Notes: generated by a model not told the origin, from the letters alone. A DNA stretch of 64,000 nucleotides from Flavobacterium wongokense (GCF_021608265.1 NZ_JAKIHP010000002.1:310001-374000); one strand, 5' to 3'; counted from the first letter of the stretch, positions 1 through 9,918 are shown. Program-made: numbers and translations.

Positions 1-770
1 TGATTTCTTCTAGTTTAACTCTGTAGTGAGGGAAACCTGGATACGGAGAAATATTCAACTGTTGTGTCAATGATGTTGCTGTTGACAAACCACACTGACT
101 TGGAATAAGGCTGGTAACCGGGAAGAATGGTGTTTTGATTTTACATTCAGCTCCATAACCTGACCAAACAGTAGAACTTCCGTTAAGTACGCTGTATTGA
201 ACTGAAATCGCATAATTCGTATTGTATGCAAACGTAATTCCCTGGAAAGCTGTCAATGATGAGAAACGACTCGCATTTGGCACTGAATAATAGTACGTTG
301 GATTTGGCCCGTTATCCGTGAACAATCTGATTCGGAATTGGTAAGACGTAGCATAAGATGCAGCAGCAGCCGAAATATTGGCATTCATTGCGGCCACTTG
401 TGAACCACAGGTTGGTGAAGCTAAGTTCGTCAACGGAATTGATGGTGTGTTAACCGTACATTCTGCTCCGTAACCCGACTGAACAGGCAAACTTGTAATT
501 GGATCTGTAAAAGTATACTGAACCGCTATTTTATAGCTGGTTGAATATTGCAATGGGAAACCTGTAAATGTATTTGCTCCAACGAAACGTGTTGCCGATT
601 CTGAATAAGCATACGTTGGTGATGGATTTCCATCATTCAAACGAATACGGAAAGTATAGCCTAAAGCATTCAATCCTGCATTTGCTGTGATTGTTGTTGT
701 CAAAGCTGCCAATGTCGCACCACAACTTGAAGTATTCAAGGTGATCAATTGAACTGATGGCGAATTTACA
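1..770 (-). repeat. C-terminal ~103-residue modules of the adhesin
   Basis: Three related coding modules spaced about 310 bp apart, the last one incomplete at the window edge. Each starts with a short strand and Ser/Thr-x-Cys-Gly, has FRIRL plus P-x-P/N-TY-x-YS in the middle, and ends with GYGAEC. Modules of this look usually sit just before the T9SS sorting domain in flavobacterial surface proteins; that placement is from family knowledge. Confidence 0.6.
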
Positions 771-3700
771 GTGATTGTATTTCCGGCAAAAGCTACAACT
801 TCATCATTAATTACAGCCGAAGCCTTTATCGTAAACTGTGAATTATACGAATGGATTGAAGCCGGAATCGTTACGTAACGAGACGTTTGGATAATATCCG
901 GAGCTGTTATTCCTGTTGTAAGGTTTTTGATTGAAAAACGATATTTAAGATTTGTTGAACCCGAATAAGTATATTCTACTGCTGGTACAGCGATAGATAA
1001 AGATGGCAGCGTCGAATTGTTATAAGAAGCTGTCATATTTACTACTACAGGTGTGCATCCTTCTGAGAAGGAACCATCACAATTGTCATCAATGTTGTTA
1101 TAGCAAATTTCAACTGCACCAGGATTGATTGCAGGATTACCATCATTACAATCTCCACCACCTAATACACTCAAAGTATATCCTGCACCTGGTGAAGTAC
1201 ATGAAGGTGTAGCTGCTCCTGTATAATAGTGATCTCCATCAGCATCTAAATACCATAATGGTTGTGGTGTGATGGTAATATTGGCCGGAGCACTCGTTGC
1301 AGAACAACCATTTGAATCGGTATAAGAATAAGTATAGGTTGTACTGCTTGTTCCAACGTAAGGGTTTGCAACACTAAAGTTACCTCCTATTGGTGAACCA
1401 ACTAAGGCAATTGATGTACCTGCACAACCACTTACATCAGAAGCCGTAACTACTGGCAATGGATTAACCGTTACAGTTGAAGAACCTGTTGCAAAAGTGG
1501 AGCCGCTGCAATTTGCATTCACAACACTACCCAAAGTTAAGGTAACATCTGCAGTAGCATTGGATGCTGTTATAATCTGATTAATTCCGGTCAAAAGTAA
1601 TTGTTGTGTTCCAACCTGACCTGTGATAGTATAATTCAGGGTAGCTCCATTAGATCCATTAACAGTAAACGTAGCATTAAAGCCTGAACAGATTGTTCCT
1701 CCATTACTAACAATAGTCGCTGAAGGTGTTGGATTTATTGTAACAGATGAACCATTTGTAGTAGTGCTGGTTGAAGCACTATTTCCAACCAAATCAAATA
1801 CAGTAGCTGTAAAGGTTACAAGAGTACCTGAACAAGTACCAACCAACTTTGTAGCAGACCATGAAGTACCACTTCCGCTAACGGTTGCAGCTGAGCCATC
1901 AATTGTTACTGACGGTGTAGATAATAATGCTTCAGAAGTAGTAAAACTTAAGGTAATTGTATCACCTGTTCCTGCTACTGAAGGGTTTGCATTGTTGGAT
2001 GCTATTGAAACTGTTGGGAATGTTGGTGCTGCAGTATCAACTGTCACCGATGAGCTGTTTGTAGTTGCTGTTCGTGATGCGGTATTTCCTGCCGCATCCG
2101 AAATACTGATCGAAAATGGAGCAATGCCATTCGTATCGCCACTAAGTGTCGTTCTTGTAGCTGTATACGATGTGCCGCTTCCGCTAACTACAGCAGCGCC
2201 TCCACTGATAGTTACTGTTGGCGTAACTGCAGGCGTTTGTGAGGTAGTGAAGGTTAGTGTAATAACGTCACCGGCTTTTGCCCGTGTAGTATTTGCATTG
2301 TTGGAAGCTATCGAAGCTGTTGGAATTGTTGGTGCCACAGTATCGACGGTCACTGAAGAACTATTGGTTGTAGTAGTTCGCGATGCAGTATTTCCGGCAG
2401 TATCAGCAATGCTGATTGAAAACGGAGCAACACCGTTGGTATCCCCACTAAGCGTCGTTCTTGTAGCTGTATACGATGTGCCACTTCCGCTAACCACAGC
2501 AGCGCCTCCACTGATAGTCACTGTTGGTGTTGCAGCAGGCGTTTCTGAAGTGGTAAAGCTTACCGTGATAACATCACCGGCTTTAGCCAATGCAGAATTC
2601 GCATTATCAGAAGCTATAGAAGCTGTTGGAATTGTCGGAGATAAAGTATCAACCGTAACCGATGAACTATTGGTTGTAGCGGTTCCAGCTGTAGTATTTC
2701 CGGCAGCATCACGGATGCTGATTGAAAATGGAACAACACCATTGGTATCTGCACCTGTCACTGTTCTAGTAGCCGTCCATGAAGTACCACTTCCGCTAAC
2801 AGAAGCAGTGAAACCATTGATACTTGCTGTTGGTGTAGCTGAAGGTGTTTGTGATGTTGTAAAACTTAATGTAATAACATTCCCGGATCTTGCCAACGAG
2901 GTGTTGGCATTATTTGATGCTATGGAAATGGTTGAAAATGTTGGTGCTACAGTATCAACTGTAACAGAAGAACTGTTTGTAGTTGTAGTTCTTGAAGTAC
3001 TGTTTCCTGCTGCGTCTGCAATAGTTATTGAAAACGGTGCAACACCATTGGCATCTCCACTAAGTACTGTTCTGGTAGCTGTATAGGATGTTCCACTTCC
3101 GCTAACACTAGCAGCTCCGCCACTTATGGTTACAGTTGGTGTACTTGCAGGGGTTTGTGATGTTGTAAAGCTTAACGTAATTACATCACCTGCTTTAGCC
3201 AGATTTGTCGTAGCATTGTTTGATACAATTGTAGCTGTTGGAATAGTTGGTGCCGCAGTATCAACTGTCACTGAAGAACTATTGGTTGTAGCAGTACGTG
3301 ATGCTGTATTTCCTGCAGCATCAGCAATGCTGATTGAAAACGGTGCAACACCATTGGTATCTCCAGCAAGCGTTGTTCTTGTAGCTGTATAGGATGTTCC
3401 ACTTCCGCTTACTGAAGCAGCACCTCCACTGATAGTCACTGTTGGCGTTGTAGCAGGTGTTTCAGAAGTTGTAAAACTAACCGTGATAACATCACCGGCT
3501 TTAGCCAATGCAGTGTTGGCATTGTTTGATGCAATTGTTCCTGTTGGAATTGTTGGAGCCGCTGTATCAATTGTTACAGATGAACTATTTGTGGTTGCCG
3601 TTCCCGATGTGGTATTTCCGGCTGCGTCACGGATACTGATTGAAAATGGCGCTACTCCATTGGTATCACCAGCAAGTACTGTTCTTGTAGCTGTATAGGA

Positions 3701-6184
3701 TGTTCCACTTCCACTCACAGAAGCTGTTCCGCCACTTATGGTAGCTGTTGGCGTAGCACTTGGAGTTTCAGAAGTAGTAAAACTTACAGTAATTACATTT
3801 CCGGCTCTGGCCAATGAAGTATTGGCATTATTTGATGCTATTGAGATTGTTGGAATCGTTGGTGCAACTGTATCCACAGTAACAGATGATGCATTGGTTA
3901 CAGTCGTACGTGTAGCTGTACAGCCAAAAGCATTCTGGATTGAAAGTGAAAAAGTAGCCAACCCGTTACTATCCCCACTAACAGTTCTGGTAGCAGTATA
4001 AGAAGTTCCGCTTCCGCTAACTGTAGCTGTTACCCCATTTATGGTTGCTGTTGGGGTAGTACTTGGAGTTTCTGAAGTTGTAAAACTTACAGTAATCACA
4101 TCCCCATTTTTTGCTAAAGTTGTAGTCGCATTGTTTGATGCAATTGTTGCTGTACTAATCGCCAATGTACAACCGTCGCCACTAACCGTAATATAACCTG
4201 TGGTTCCTGATGTAAAATAGGTATTGGTTTTATAAACTGTTGGTGTAGCAGAAGTGCTCGTACTTCCGTATTTAGCTGCCGAACCTCCTACACCACCAAG
4301 CGTAATTGTTCCCGCTGTATGTGTGGTTAAAGAACCCGGACTCATAACTGTACCTGAAGCTATCGAAAGGTTTCCACTGATTGCTGCTTGTTTACCACTA
4401 AAGTCTTTTGTTCCTCCACCGGAAAAAATGACATTGTTAAAATTAGCGCTAGCCGCTGTACCACTGAATACTTGATTCAAAAAATTGAAATTGATTGTAC
4501 CCGCGCCTGGCACAAACGTACCATTGTTTGTCCAGTTTCCTGAAACCAAATGGGTAACGCTTCCACCAGTCAAAGAACCACCAGTGCTAATTACAACATC
4601 GTTAACTGTAATCGCGGCATTCAATGTAACCGACCCACTAGTATTGGAAATTGTCAAATCATTCATGGTAGCATTACCAAAGTTTGCCGTTTGATTAGCG
4701 GCACCATTAAAAATATAATTAGCGGAAGAATTATAAGACTCTGTCGCAAATGATGTAGAAATACTTGCACTTGTACCTGAAACTCCATTAATATTGGCTG
4801 TTTTTAAGGTTGCTCCCGAACCTAATGTAAATGTTCCAACACTACCACCTGACACTGTAAATGTCTGCGTATCCAAAGTACCATTAACGGTCATAGAACT
4901 TGATGGCCCTGAACCGTCACCAACCTTCAAAGCTGATGTAAGTTGTACAACAGCACCATTATTAATGGTGATACCGTAATATTCATCTCTTGTTGCGTCC
5001 ACGAATGGTGCTATGCTTACCAATTGTGTAGTGCCCGGACCATTAAATACAAAGCCTCCGTTTACAACTGATGCAGACGTATAGAATCTACCTGTTGATC
5101 CTGTTTTAGTACAGTTTCCTGAAATCCTGAATTGATTACTCTTAGTATTGCCTTCGCTACCAAAATCAATGATACCGGTAGAAGAATTCGCCGTACTTGA
5201 AGAAGTAAAGTTAGTCGTTTGAAAAGTCGAAACATTCGCTGCCGGTGCTCCTCCGTTATCCATTTCTATAGATGCAGTTCCCGAAAGTGTAACTCCGGTA
5301 GCACCGTTTACTGTTGTAGTAGCTCCTGCTCCACTGCCTGAAGACTGCATGCGGAAAAGACTGCTTCCTGACATAGTGAAATTGCCTGTAACCGTTAAAC
5401 TATAAGCAGTAGCACCAGTGTTTTGAACATAGGTTCCTCCTGTTTGGTTATAATTTCCAGATACAGTAGTATTTATTCCTTGTGATATGGTACCTGCACT
5501 TACTGTCAAATTAGGGAAAGCGGTTGTGCTTGATCCTCCAATTGTTCCGGATGCGCCAAATACAACTGTTCCGGTTCCGCTGACAGTCCCTCCATTATTG
5601 GTCCAGTTACCATTTACATTGATACTTGAGTTAATAGTTTTGGCTCCGGATGTTGAGAACAAAAAGTTAGTAAATGTAAATGTTCCGGCTCCACTGATGG
5701 TTTGACTCCCTCCATTGAATGCAATATCCACGAGCCCTCCATTATCTGTAAAAGTCCCGGCATTGGATAAGTTTCCTCCGATAGTAAGGTCATTACCCCC
5801 ATTTCCCGCCGAAGTAATTGTTGCGCCTGCATTTACGGTTACGTTTCCGGTAACTGTAAGGGCGCGGTCGGTGTTACTATTTCCTAAAGTAAGGGAACCA
5901 CTTGTTCCACCACCAACGGTAAGACTGGCAACAGTTACTGTAGTATTAAATACAACTGTAGCGCCATTACCGATAACTACGTTATCTGAACTGCCCGGTA
6001 ATGAGTTACCACTCCAGTTGTTAGCATCATTCCAGTTATTGGTGGATGCTCCTCCATCCCAAGTCTTTTGGGCGAATGAATTTTGAATTCCGAAAAAGAA
6101 AACGAAAAAGAAAAGCGATTGAATGAAAATTGAATTAAAACCTTTTTCACTCAATCTTGTCGAATGAGTAGTTGTTTTTTTCAT
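1..6184 (-). CDS. Giant secreted adhesin-like protein, C-terminus cut by window edge
   Basis: About 2061 residues lie in the window with no stop. The start is the ATG at 6184, followed by a Lys/Thr-rich N-terminus, a Phe-rich hydrophobic core and a likely cleavage near residues 38-39 (NSFAQ). Residues ~40-660 are rich in Gly, Ser, Thr and Asn with short beta-helix-like repeats. Residues ~668-1481 are eight Ig-like repeats of ~102 residues (phrases such as DTAAPTIPT and VITVSFTTSETP). Residues ~1641-1701 carry a MopE-type putative metal-binding motif (DADGDHYY, GDCNDGNPAINPGA, NNIDDNCDG). From ~1805 there are ~103-residue modules with a conserved Cys-Gly and GYGAEC. Such proteins in flavobacteria are normally exported by the type IX secretion system, and the sorting domain would lie beyond position 1. 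A surface adhesion role is inferred. All long plus-strand ORFs in this span are antisense shadows. Confidence 0.9.
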   Translation of the reverse strand, partial: MKKTTTHSTRLSEKGFNSIFIQSLFFFVFFFGIQNSFAQKTWDGGASTNNWNDANNWSGNSLPGSSDNVVIGNGATVVFNTTVTVASLTVGGGTSGSLTLGNSNTDRALTVTGNVTVNAGATITSAGNGGNDLTIGGNLSNAGTFTDNGGLVDIAFNGGSQTISGAGTFTFTNFLFSTSGAKTINSSINVNGNWTNNGGTVSGTGTVVFGASGTIGGSSTTAFPNLTVSAGTISQGINTTVSGNYNQTGGTYVQNTGATAYSLTVTGNFTMSGSSLFRMQSSGSGAGATTTVNGATGVTLSGTASIEMDNGGAPAANVSTFQTTNFTSSSTANSSTGIIDFGSEGNTKSNQFRISGNCTKTGSTGRFYTSASVVNGGFVFNGPGTTQLVSIAPFVDATRDEYYGITINNGAVVQLTSALKVGDGSGPSSSMTVNGTLDTQTFTVSGGSVGTFTLGSGATLKTANINGVSGTSASISTSFATESYNSSANYIFNGAANQTANFGNATMNDLTISNTSGSVTLNAAITVNDVVISTGGSLTGGSVTHLVSGNWTNNGTFVPGAGTINFNFLNQVFSGTAASANFNNVIFSGGGTKDFSGKQAAISGNLSIASGTVMSPGSLTTHTAGTITLGGVGGSAAKYGSTSTSATPTVYKTNTYFTSGTTGYITVSGDGCTLAISTATIASNNATTTLAKNGDVITVSFTTSETPSTTPTATINGVTATVSGSGTSYTATRTVSGDSNGLATFSLSIQNAFGCTATRTTVTNASSVTVDTVAPTIPTISIASNNANTSLARAGNVITVSFTTSETPSATPTATISGGTASVSGSGTSYTATRTVLAGDTNGVAPFSISIRDAAGNTTSGTATTNSSSVTIDTAAPTIPTGTIASNNANTALAKAGDVITVSFTTSETPATTPTVTISGGAASVSGSGTSYTATRTTLAGDTNGVAPFSISIADAAGNTASRTATTNSSSVTVDTAAPTIPTATIVSNNATTNLAKAGDVITLSFTTSQTPASTPTVTISGGAASVSGSGTSYTATRTVLSGDANGVAPFSITIADAAGNSTSRTTTTNSSSVTVDTVAPTFSTISIASNNANTSLARSGNVITLSFTTSQTPSATPTASINGFTASVSGSGTSWTATRTVTGADTNGVVPFSISIRDAAGNTTAGTATTNSSSVTVDTLSPTIPTASIASDNANSALAKAGDVITVSFTTSETPAATPTVTISGGAAVVSGSGTSYTATRTTLSGDTNGVAPFSISIADTAGNTASRTTTTNSSSVTVDTVAPTIPTASIASNNANTTRAKAGDVITLTFTTSQTPAVTPTVTISGGAAVVSGSGTSYTATRTTLSGDTNGIAPFSISISDAAGNTASRTATTNSSSVTVDTAAPTFPTVSIASNNANPSVAGTGDTITLSFTTSEALLSTPSVTIDGSAATVSGSGTSWSATKLVGTCSGTLVTFTATVFDLVGNSASTSTTTNGSSVTINPTPSATIVSNGGTICSGFNATFTVNGSNGATLNYTITGQVGTQQLLLTGINQIITASNATADVTLTLGSVVNANCSGSTFATGSSTVTVNPLPVVTASDVSGCAGTSIALVGSPIGGNFSVANPYVGTSSTTYTYSYTDSNGCSATSAPANITITPQPLWYLDADGDHYYTGAATPSCTSPGAGYTLSVLGGGDCNDGNPAINPGAVEICYNNIDDNCDGSFSEGCTPVVVNMTASYNNSTLPSLSIAVPAVEYTYSGSTNLKYRFSIKNLTTGITAPDIIQTSRYVTIPASIHSYNSQFTIKASAVINDEVVAFAGNTITVNSPSVQLITLNTSSCGATLAALTTTITANAGLNALGYTFRIRLNDGNPSPTYAYSESATRFVGANTFTGFPLQYSTSYKIAVQYTFTDPITSLPVQSGYGAECTVNTPSIPLTNLASPTCGSQVAAMNANISAAAASYATSYQFRIRLFTDNGPNPTYYYSVPNASRFSSLTAFQGITFAYNTNYAISVQYSVLNGSSTVWSGYGAECKIKTPFFPVTSLIPSQCGLSTATSLTQQLNISPYPGFPHYRVKLEEI
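1077..1262 (-). other. MopE-like putative metal-binding motif inside the adhesin
   Basis: The segment encodes DADGDHYY, then a Cys, then GDCNDGNPAINPGA and NNIDDNCDG. This Asp-rich, Cys-containing pattern matches the putative metal-binding (MopE-type) motif found in secreted proteins of Bacteroidota and Myxococcota. Calcium or copper binding is possible but is not shown by sequence alone. Confidence 0.65.
1740..4180 (-). repeat. Eight tandem ~306-bp Ig-like domain repeats
   Basis: The repeat period is 306 bp (102 codons), measured between matching GTTGG-AAT positions at 2013 and 2319 and confirmed by further copies near 2625, 2930, 3236, 3542 and 3848. Adjacent copies differ by only a few bases over long stretches, for example 2150-2300 against 2456-2606. 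That points to recent duplication or gene conversion. The first and last copies are the most divergent. Confidence 0.85.
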
Positions 6185-6520
6185 AAGTAAGTGTAGGTGT
6201 TAGTTTGAATCCTAAAATTATCTTAGGTTTTAGTATCAGGACAAAAAAAATCGTTGAGGGAATGATAAATCGGACTAACTTCAAAATTTTGACAGTTTTT
6301 GACTCTCTTTTAATGTAGAAAAGATTACAAAACACTTGTTAACGCCTGATAATAAAGTAATTGAAATTTGTATAATCCCGACAAAGTGTAAGAATGACTC
6401 GTTGAATAGCATAAATAAAAGAAGCTTTTTTCTTATTTAAAACTACTTTTTTAGTACAAAATGATTTTAAAGAAACTCTTTTTTTCATAATTTCGTTAAT
6501 AGCACCATAACTCATTTTTT
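6185..6520. other. 336-bp divergent intergenic region
   Basis: AT-rich gap between the adhesin and the cupin gene, which are transcribed apart. It holds a candidate promoter for the adhesin (6213-6244). On the plus side only a weak -7-like TAATTTCG is seen at 6488-6495. A 62-codon minus ORF here (6147-6335) overlaps the adhesin start and has no credible protein character. No repeat or RNA gene was recognised. Confidence 0.6.
6213..6244 (-). promoter_or_regulatory. Candidate Bacteroidota-type promoter of the adhesin
   Basis: On the minus strand a TTG (6244-6242), a 21-nt spacer and TAATTTTA (6220-6213) fit TTG-N17-23-TAnnTTTG with one mismatch in the -7 box. The -7 box is 28 nt upstream of the adhesin ATG. 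Confidence 0.45.
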
Positions 6521-7063
6521 ATGGAACGAAAAATTTACAATCCGATACAAAAAGATTATGTCACTTTTTTAAAGACAACTAACGAAACCAATGGTGAATA
6601 TACTTTGGTGGAAGTAGAATTGGCTGATGGCGGTGGCGTAGGACTGCATTACCACAAAACCTATTCAGAAGCTTTTCATTGTGTTGAAGGGGAAGTCCAG
6701 ATTAAATTAGGGAAAATCATCCATAGACTTAAGGAAGATGAATCTGCAGTTGCCGAAAAAAACATTAACCAGTTCTTTCGCAACAGAAGCGGAAAGCCCT
6801 GTAGGTTTCAGGTTGAGTTAAGGCCGGGAAGCCGTGGTTTTGAGCAGTCGTTGCAAATTGGTTACGGATTGGCTCAGGATGGTTTGTGCAGGCCGAATGG
6901 CTTTCCTAAAGACCGACTTGCGTTGGCTTGGTTATTTGATATCAGTGAAAGTAATCTGCCTGGCTGGATGAGTATTTTCGAATTCATTTTACGCAGGCAA
7001 TCCAAAAAAGCCATAGCGAAAGGCATTGATAAGACCCTTATCGATAAGTATGTGAAGTTTTAG
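6521..7063 (+). CDS. Cupin-domain protein
   Basis: 180 residues. The first cupin motif is clear: G41-LHYH with His43 and His45, then Glu50 and Gly57, the usual metal-binding set of a small beta-barrel cupin. The second motif is weaker (ELRPGS near residue 100). The C-terminal ~60 residues are helical with a basic tail. The substrate is unknown. The gene faces the VWA-like gene convergently with only 2 nt between the two stop codons and no terminator hairpin. The N-terminal barrel is convincing; enzymatic activity is not predictable. Confidence 0.75.
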   Translation: MERKIYNPIQKDYVTFLKTTNETNGEYTLVEVELADGGGVGLHYHKTYSEAFHCVEGEVQIKLGKIIHRLKEDESAVAEKNINQFFRNRSGKPCRFQVELRPGSRGFEQSLQIGYGLAQDGLCRPNGFPKDRLALAWLFDISESNLPGWMSIFEFILRRQSKKAIAKGIDKTLIDKYVKF

Positions 7064-7065
7064 GT

Positions 7066-9093
7066 TTACAACAAACCATTATATTTCCTGATAAACCATT
7101 CTGCCGCAAGTGAAATGGCTATCAAAACCAACAGCCAAACCCAATCAATCAATGGTGATTTCTTTACGAGTGTTTTTTGAACGGCTTTATAGCTGTCATC
7201 TGCCATAAGTTGTTTTATAAGCATATCTGCCTGATTTGCCAGATACGCTTTTCCTTTGGTCTGGTTTGCCAATTGGCTGAGTTTATTCCAATCCGGATTT
7301 ACAAACTGCTTTTCAATGTCAAAATCCAATACCTCAAAACTACTGCTATAGGCCGAATTCGAATTCAATTCCTTTACGGTAAAGGTATAATTGCCTGCAG
7401 CCAATCCGTCAAGGTTTACTTTGAAAGCATTGGAAGTGCGAAGCAAATCATAATGTTTGACCTGCTTGGTTTTGTTATTGGTAACCGAAATCGTCAGTCT
7501 GGCTTTCTCATCAAGCTCGTAGTTTTTATTGAAATATTGCGCTGTTATTTCAATGCCTTCTCCCGAATTATAAAAACGTTCATGATTTACAACCAAAGAT
7601 TTCCTCGCATTGTTTGATGCGAGGTATTGAATCGTTTTATCCAGGAAGATATCAAAGTCGGCAAATGTTTTTTTGTCCAAATAGCTGTCTGCTCTCCATT
7701 TCCAGATATTTTCTCCAAAAAGTAACGCACTTCTCCTACCCTTATTTTCGGCGAAAGCCAACAAAGGCTGATTGGTTGGAATGTTTCGGATTGTGGAAGA
7801 TAATAATACATTCGAATTTCCGCTGGCTGTAATGGCTCCAAACGGGTTTTCCAAAGGCGGAAACTGTTCAAAACCGATATTGTCTAAAGCAAAAAGATTG
7901 AACTGGCTGTCAAACGAAGCCAGGTAATCCTCTTTTTGGCCTGTCATCTTAAACGAATAATTATCCTGATTCTGATTTAAAAAGCCATAATCGGTATCAT
8001 TACCAGTGATAATCCAGGTATTGATTTTAGCATTTTCGTTTTGATCAAAAATGGCTTTAAATTCATTATTGGGCTGATACAATACCAACACATTATAATT
8101 TGTTAATGAATTGACCTGATTAGGTTTAAGTATCGTTACTTTTCTTTGTGCATTAGATTCAATGCTGCGTTTTATGGCACCTAGATCGGGATGCGATATT
8201 GAAGAGATCAAAGCTACTTCAGTCTTTTGGTCAATGACTTCTACCGCAAAGTTCTTAGTGTTATTATATGTGTTTTTTTCCTGTTCTTTTGAGGATAGCG
8301 TTGCTTTTAGTATCTGCAGTCCAACCTTATCTGCAGGCAATAATACATTAAGCGTAGCCGATTTTTTGGAAGGTGAAAAAGCAACGGTTTGCTGGTTCAG
8401 GACGCTATTTCCTTGGGTAATCTTGAACGTAGCATTGATGCTTTTGGTTCCGGAATAATTCAGGAAAATCTCTACAGGGAACTTGTTTTTGTGGAATGCA
8501 TATTTATTGACGTTCAATTGCGAAACCCTTAAATCTAAATACGTCAGCGTGTCGCCAACAACCAAAGGATAGACTTTATTATCGGGATTGAATCCAAAAA
8601 CATAATCTTCACCCGAAGTCTGGTTTCCATCAGAAATCAAAACCGTTGGGAAATGCTGATTTTTATAGATGTTCTTCAGGCTTTTGGCAGCCACATCAAT
8701 ATTGGATTGCGTTCCTTTAAAATCAATCGTGTCCGAAGGCAGGAAATCGGTATCAAACTGATAAGTCTGAACATCGAATTTGTCTTTTAGCTCATTATTT
8801 TCAGAGAGCTTTTCAAAGGCTTCCATTGCCGATTTATCTGCTTTTAAATCTTTTATAGAAGCAGAATTATCAATAATGATTGGTAAAGGTGTTTTAACTG
8901 TTTCGATTGATTTTCTGGTAATGATTGGATTTATCAGCAACAACAGCAATCCGAATATCGAAAAGAAACGCAAAAAAGCCAAAAGCAGCGTTGTATTGGT
9001 CCTGCTTTTGACTTTATATAAATATTGGTAAAATGATAAACCAGCAGCAACAGCTATTGATAAGATTAATAACAGGATTGTCGTGGAATTCAT
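7066..9093 (-). CDS. VWA-like membrane protein, BatA-related architecture
   Basis: 675 residues. Two membrane helices lie near residues 5-25 and 36-57. A periplasmic region begins with LPIIIDNSAS, a DxSxS MIDAS-like motif (Asp75, Ser77, Ser79) typical of von Willebrand factor A folds. A final helix lies around residues 648-668 (WVWLLVLIAISLAAEWF), followed by a basic end. The layout resembles the BatA-type protein at 60550-62478, which also has DxSxS after two helices. The function is unknown; a scaffolding or protein-protein contact role in the envelope is inferred. A -7 box, CAAATATA on the plus strand (9139-9146), lies upstream. Confidence 0.75.
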   Translation of the reverse strand: MNSTTILLLILSIAVAAGLSFYQYLYKVKSRTNTTLLLAFLRFFSIFGLLLLLINPIITRKSIETVKTPLPIIIDNSASIKDLKADKSAMEAFEKLSENNELKDKFDVQTYQFDTDFLPSDTIDFKGTQSNIDVAAKSLKNIYKNQHFPTVLISDGNQTSGEDYVFGFNPDNKVYPLVVGDTLTYLDLRVSQLNVNKYAFHKNKFPVEIFLNYSGTKSINATFKITQGNSVLNQQTVAFSPSKKSATLNVLLPADKVGLQILKATLSSKEQEKNTYNNTKNFAVEVIDQKTEVALISSISHPDLGAIKRSIESNAQRKVTILKPNQVNSLTNYNVLVLYQPNNEFKAIFDQNENAKINTWIITGNDTDYGFLNQNQDNYSFKMTGQKEDYLASFDSQFNLFALDNIGFEQFPPLENPFGAITASGNSNVLLSSTIRNIPTNQPLLAFAENKGRRSALLFGENIWKWRADSYLDKKTFADFDIFLDKTIQYLASNNARKSLVVNHERFYNSGEGIEITAQYFNKNYELDEKARLTISVTNNKTKQVKHYDLLRTSNAFKVNLDGLAAGNYTFTVKELNSNSAYSSSFEVLDFDIEKQFVNPDWNKLSQLANQTKGKAYLANQADMLIKQLMADDSYKAVQKTLVKKSPLIDWVWLLVLIAISLAAEWFIRKYNGLL

Positions 9094-9105
9094 TTAGAAA
9101 AGTTA

Positions 9106-9140
9106 TTTTGAATTATGAATTTTAAATTTTGAATGATTCA
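9106..9140. repeat. Degenerate heptamer array upstream of the VWA-like gene
   Basis: Five consecutive 7-mers, TTTTGAA, TTATGAA, TTTTAAA, TTTTGAA and TGATTCA, lie 12 nt upstream of the start codon of the minus-strand gene at 9093 and abut a predicted -7 box. Confidence 0.55.
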
Positions 9141-9146
9141 AATATA
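9139..9146 (-). promoter_or_regulatory. -7 box candidate for the VWA-like gene
   Basis: The minus strand reads TATATTTG, an exact TAnnTTTG match, 45 nt upstream of the ATG at 9093. No TTG is found at the expected distance. Confidence 0.4.
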
Positions 9147-9171
9147 GCTTAATTCAAAATTTATAATAATT

Positions 9172-9918
9172 TTAGGTAAGCATTCCGCCATCAACATTCA
9201 AAACCTGCCCAGAAACATAAGCACTCATGTCAGAAGCAAAGAAAAGGCATGCATTCGCTACATCTTCGGGAGAACCACCTCGTTTCAACGGAATAGAATC
9301 CCTCCAGCCCTGAACCACATCTTCGTTTAATTTGGCAGTCATTTCAGTTTCAATAAATCCGGGTGCAATTGCATTGCAACGGATATTCCTTGAACCTAAT
9401 TCCAAAGCAACCGATTTGGTAAAACCAATCATACCTGCTTTTGAAGCTGCATAATTTGCCTGGCCTGCGTTTCCTTTCACACCTACTACACTACTCATAT
9501 TCACGATAGAACCTTTGCGGTTTTTAAGCATGATTTTCTGAACCGCCTTAGTCATATTGAAAACCGATTTCAGGTTGATTTCAATTACTTTGTCAAAATC
9601 TTCTTCAGACATACGCATCAAAAGGTTGTCTTTTGTGATTCCGGCATTGTTGATCAATACATCAACATTCCCGAATTCAGCCATAACATCATCTACAAGT
9701 TTTTGCGCTTCGTTGAAATCAGCTGCATTTGATTTATATCCTTTGGCTTTGATTCCCATAGCCGACAATTCATTTTCTAAAGCCTGCGCTGATTCGGCTG
9801 AAGAGCTGTAAGTGAATGCAACATTTGCTCCGTGTTGGGCAAATACTTTGGCAATTCCGCTACCAATTCCTCTACTCGCGCCAGTGATGATGGCAACTTT
9901 TCCTTCTAATAATTTCAT
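9172..9918 (-). CDS. fabG: 3-oxoacyl-ACP reductase FabG
   Basis: 248 residues, the usual length. It is a short-chain dehydrogenase with the Rossmann motif TGASRGIG (residues 12-19), NNAG near residue 90, a catalytic Ser in NMSSVVG and the YAASK Tyr/Lys pair. It ends in the classic SGQVLNVDGGM. The enzyme reduces 3-oxoacyl-ACP with NADPH in type II fatty acid synthesis. It stands alone here, away from other fab genes. A perfect -7 box (TATATTTG on the minus strand, 10037-10044) suggests a ~110-nt leader. Annotation as FabG is solid; related SDRs are the only alternative. Confidence 0.93.
   Translation of the reverse strand: MKLLEGKVAIITGASRGIGSGIAKVFAQHGANVAFTYSSSAESAQALENELSAMGIKAKGYKSNAADFNEAQKLVDDVMAEFGNVDVLINNAGITKDNLLMRMSEEDFDKVIEINLKSVFNMTKAVQKIMLKNRKGSIVNMSSVVGVKGNAGQANYAASKAGMIGFTKSVALELGSRNIRCNAIAPGFIETEMTAKLNEDVVQGWRDSIPLKRGGSPEDVANACLFFASDMSAYVSGQVLNVDGGMLT

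Noticed and set aside
1764..3086. Long plus-strand ORF (440 codons) and its neighbours to 6086
   Set aside because: They all lie in one frame antisense to the adhesin, mirror its repeats, and encode no recognisable protein.
1740..4180. Regular repeats as a possible CRISPR
   Set aside because: Period is 306 bp, in frame, coding for Ig-like domains; there are no short repeats with unique spacers or cas genes.
6147..6335. Minus-strand 62-codon ORF
   Set aside because: It overlaps the adhesin start and signal peptide in another frame and the predicted promoter; no protein features.
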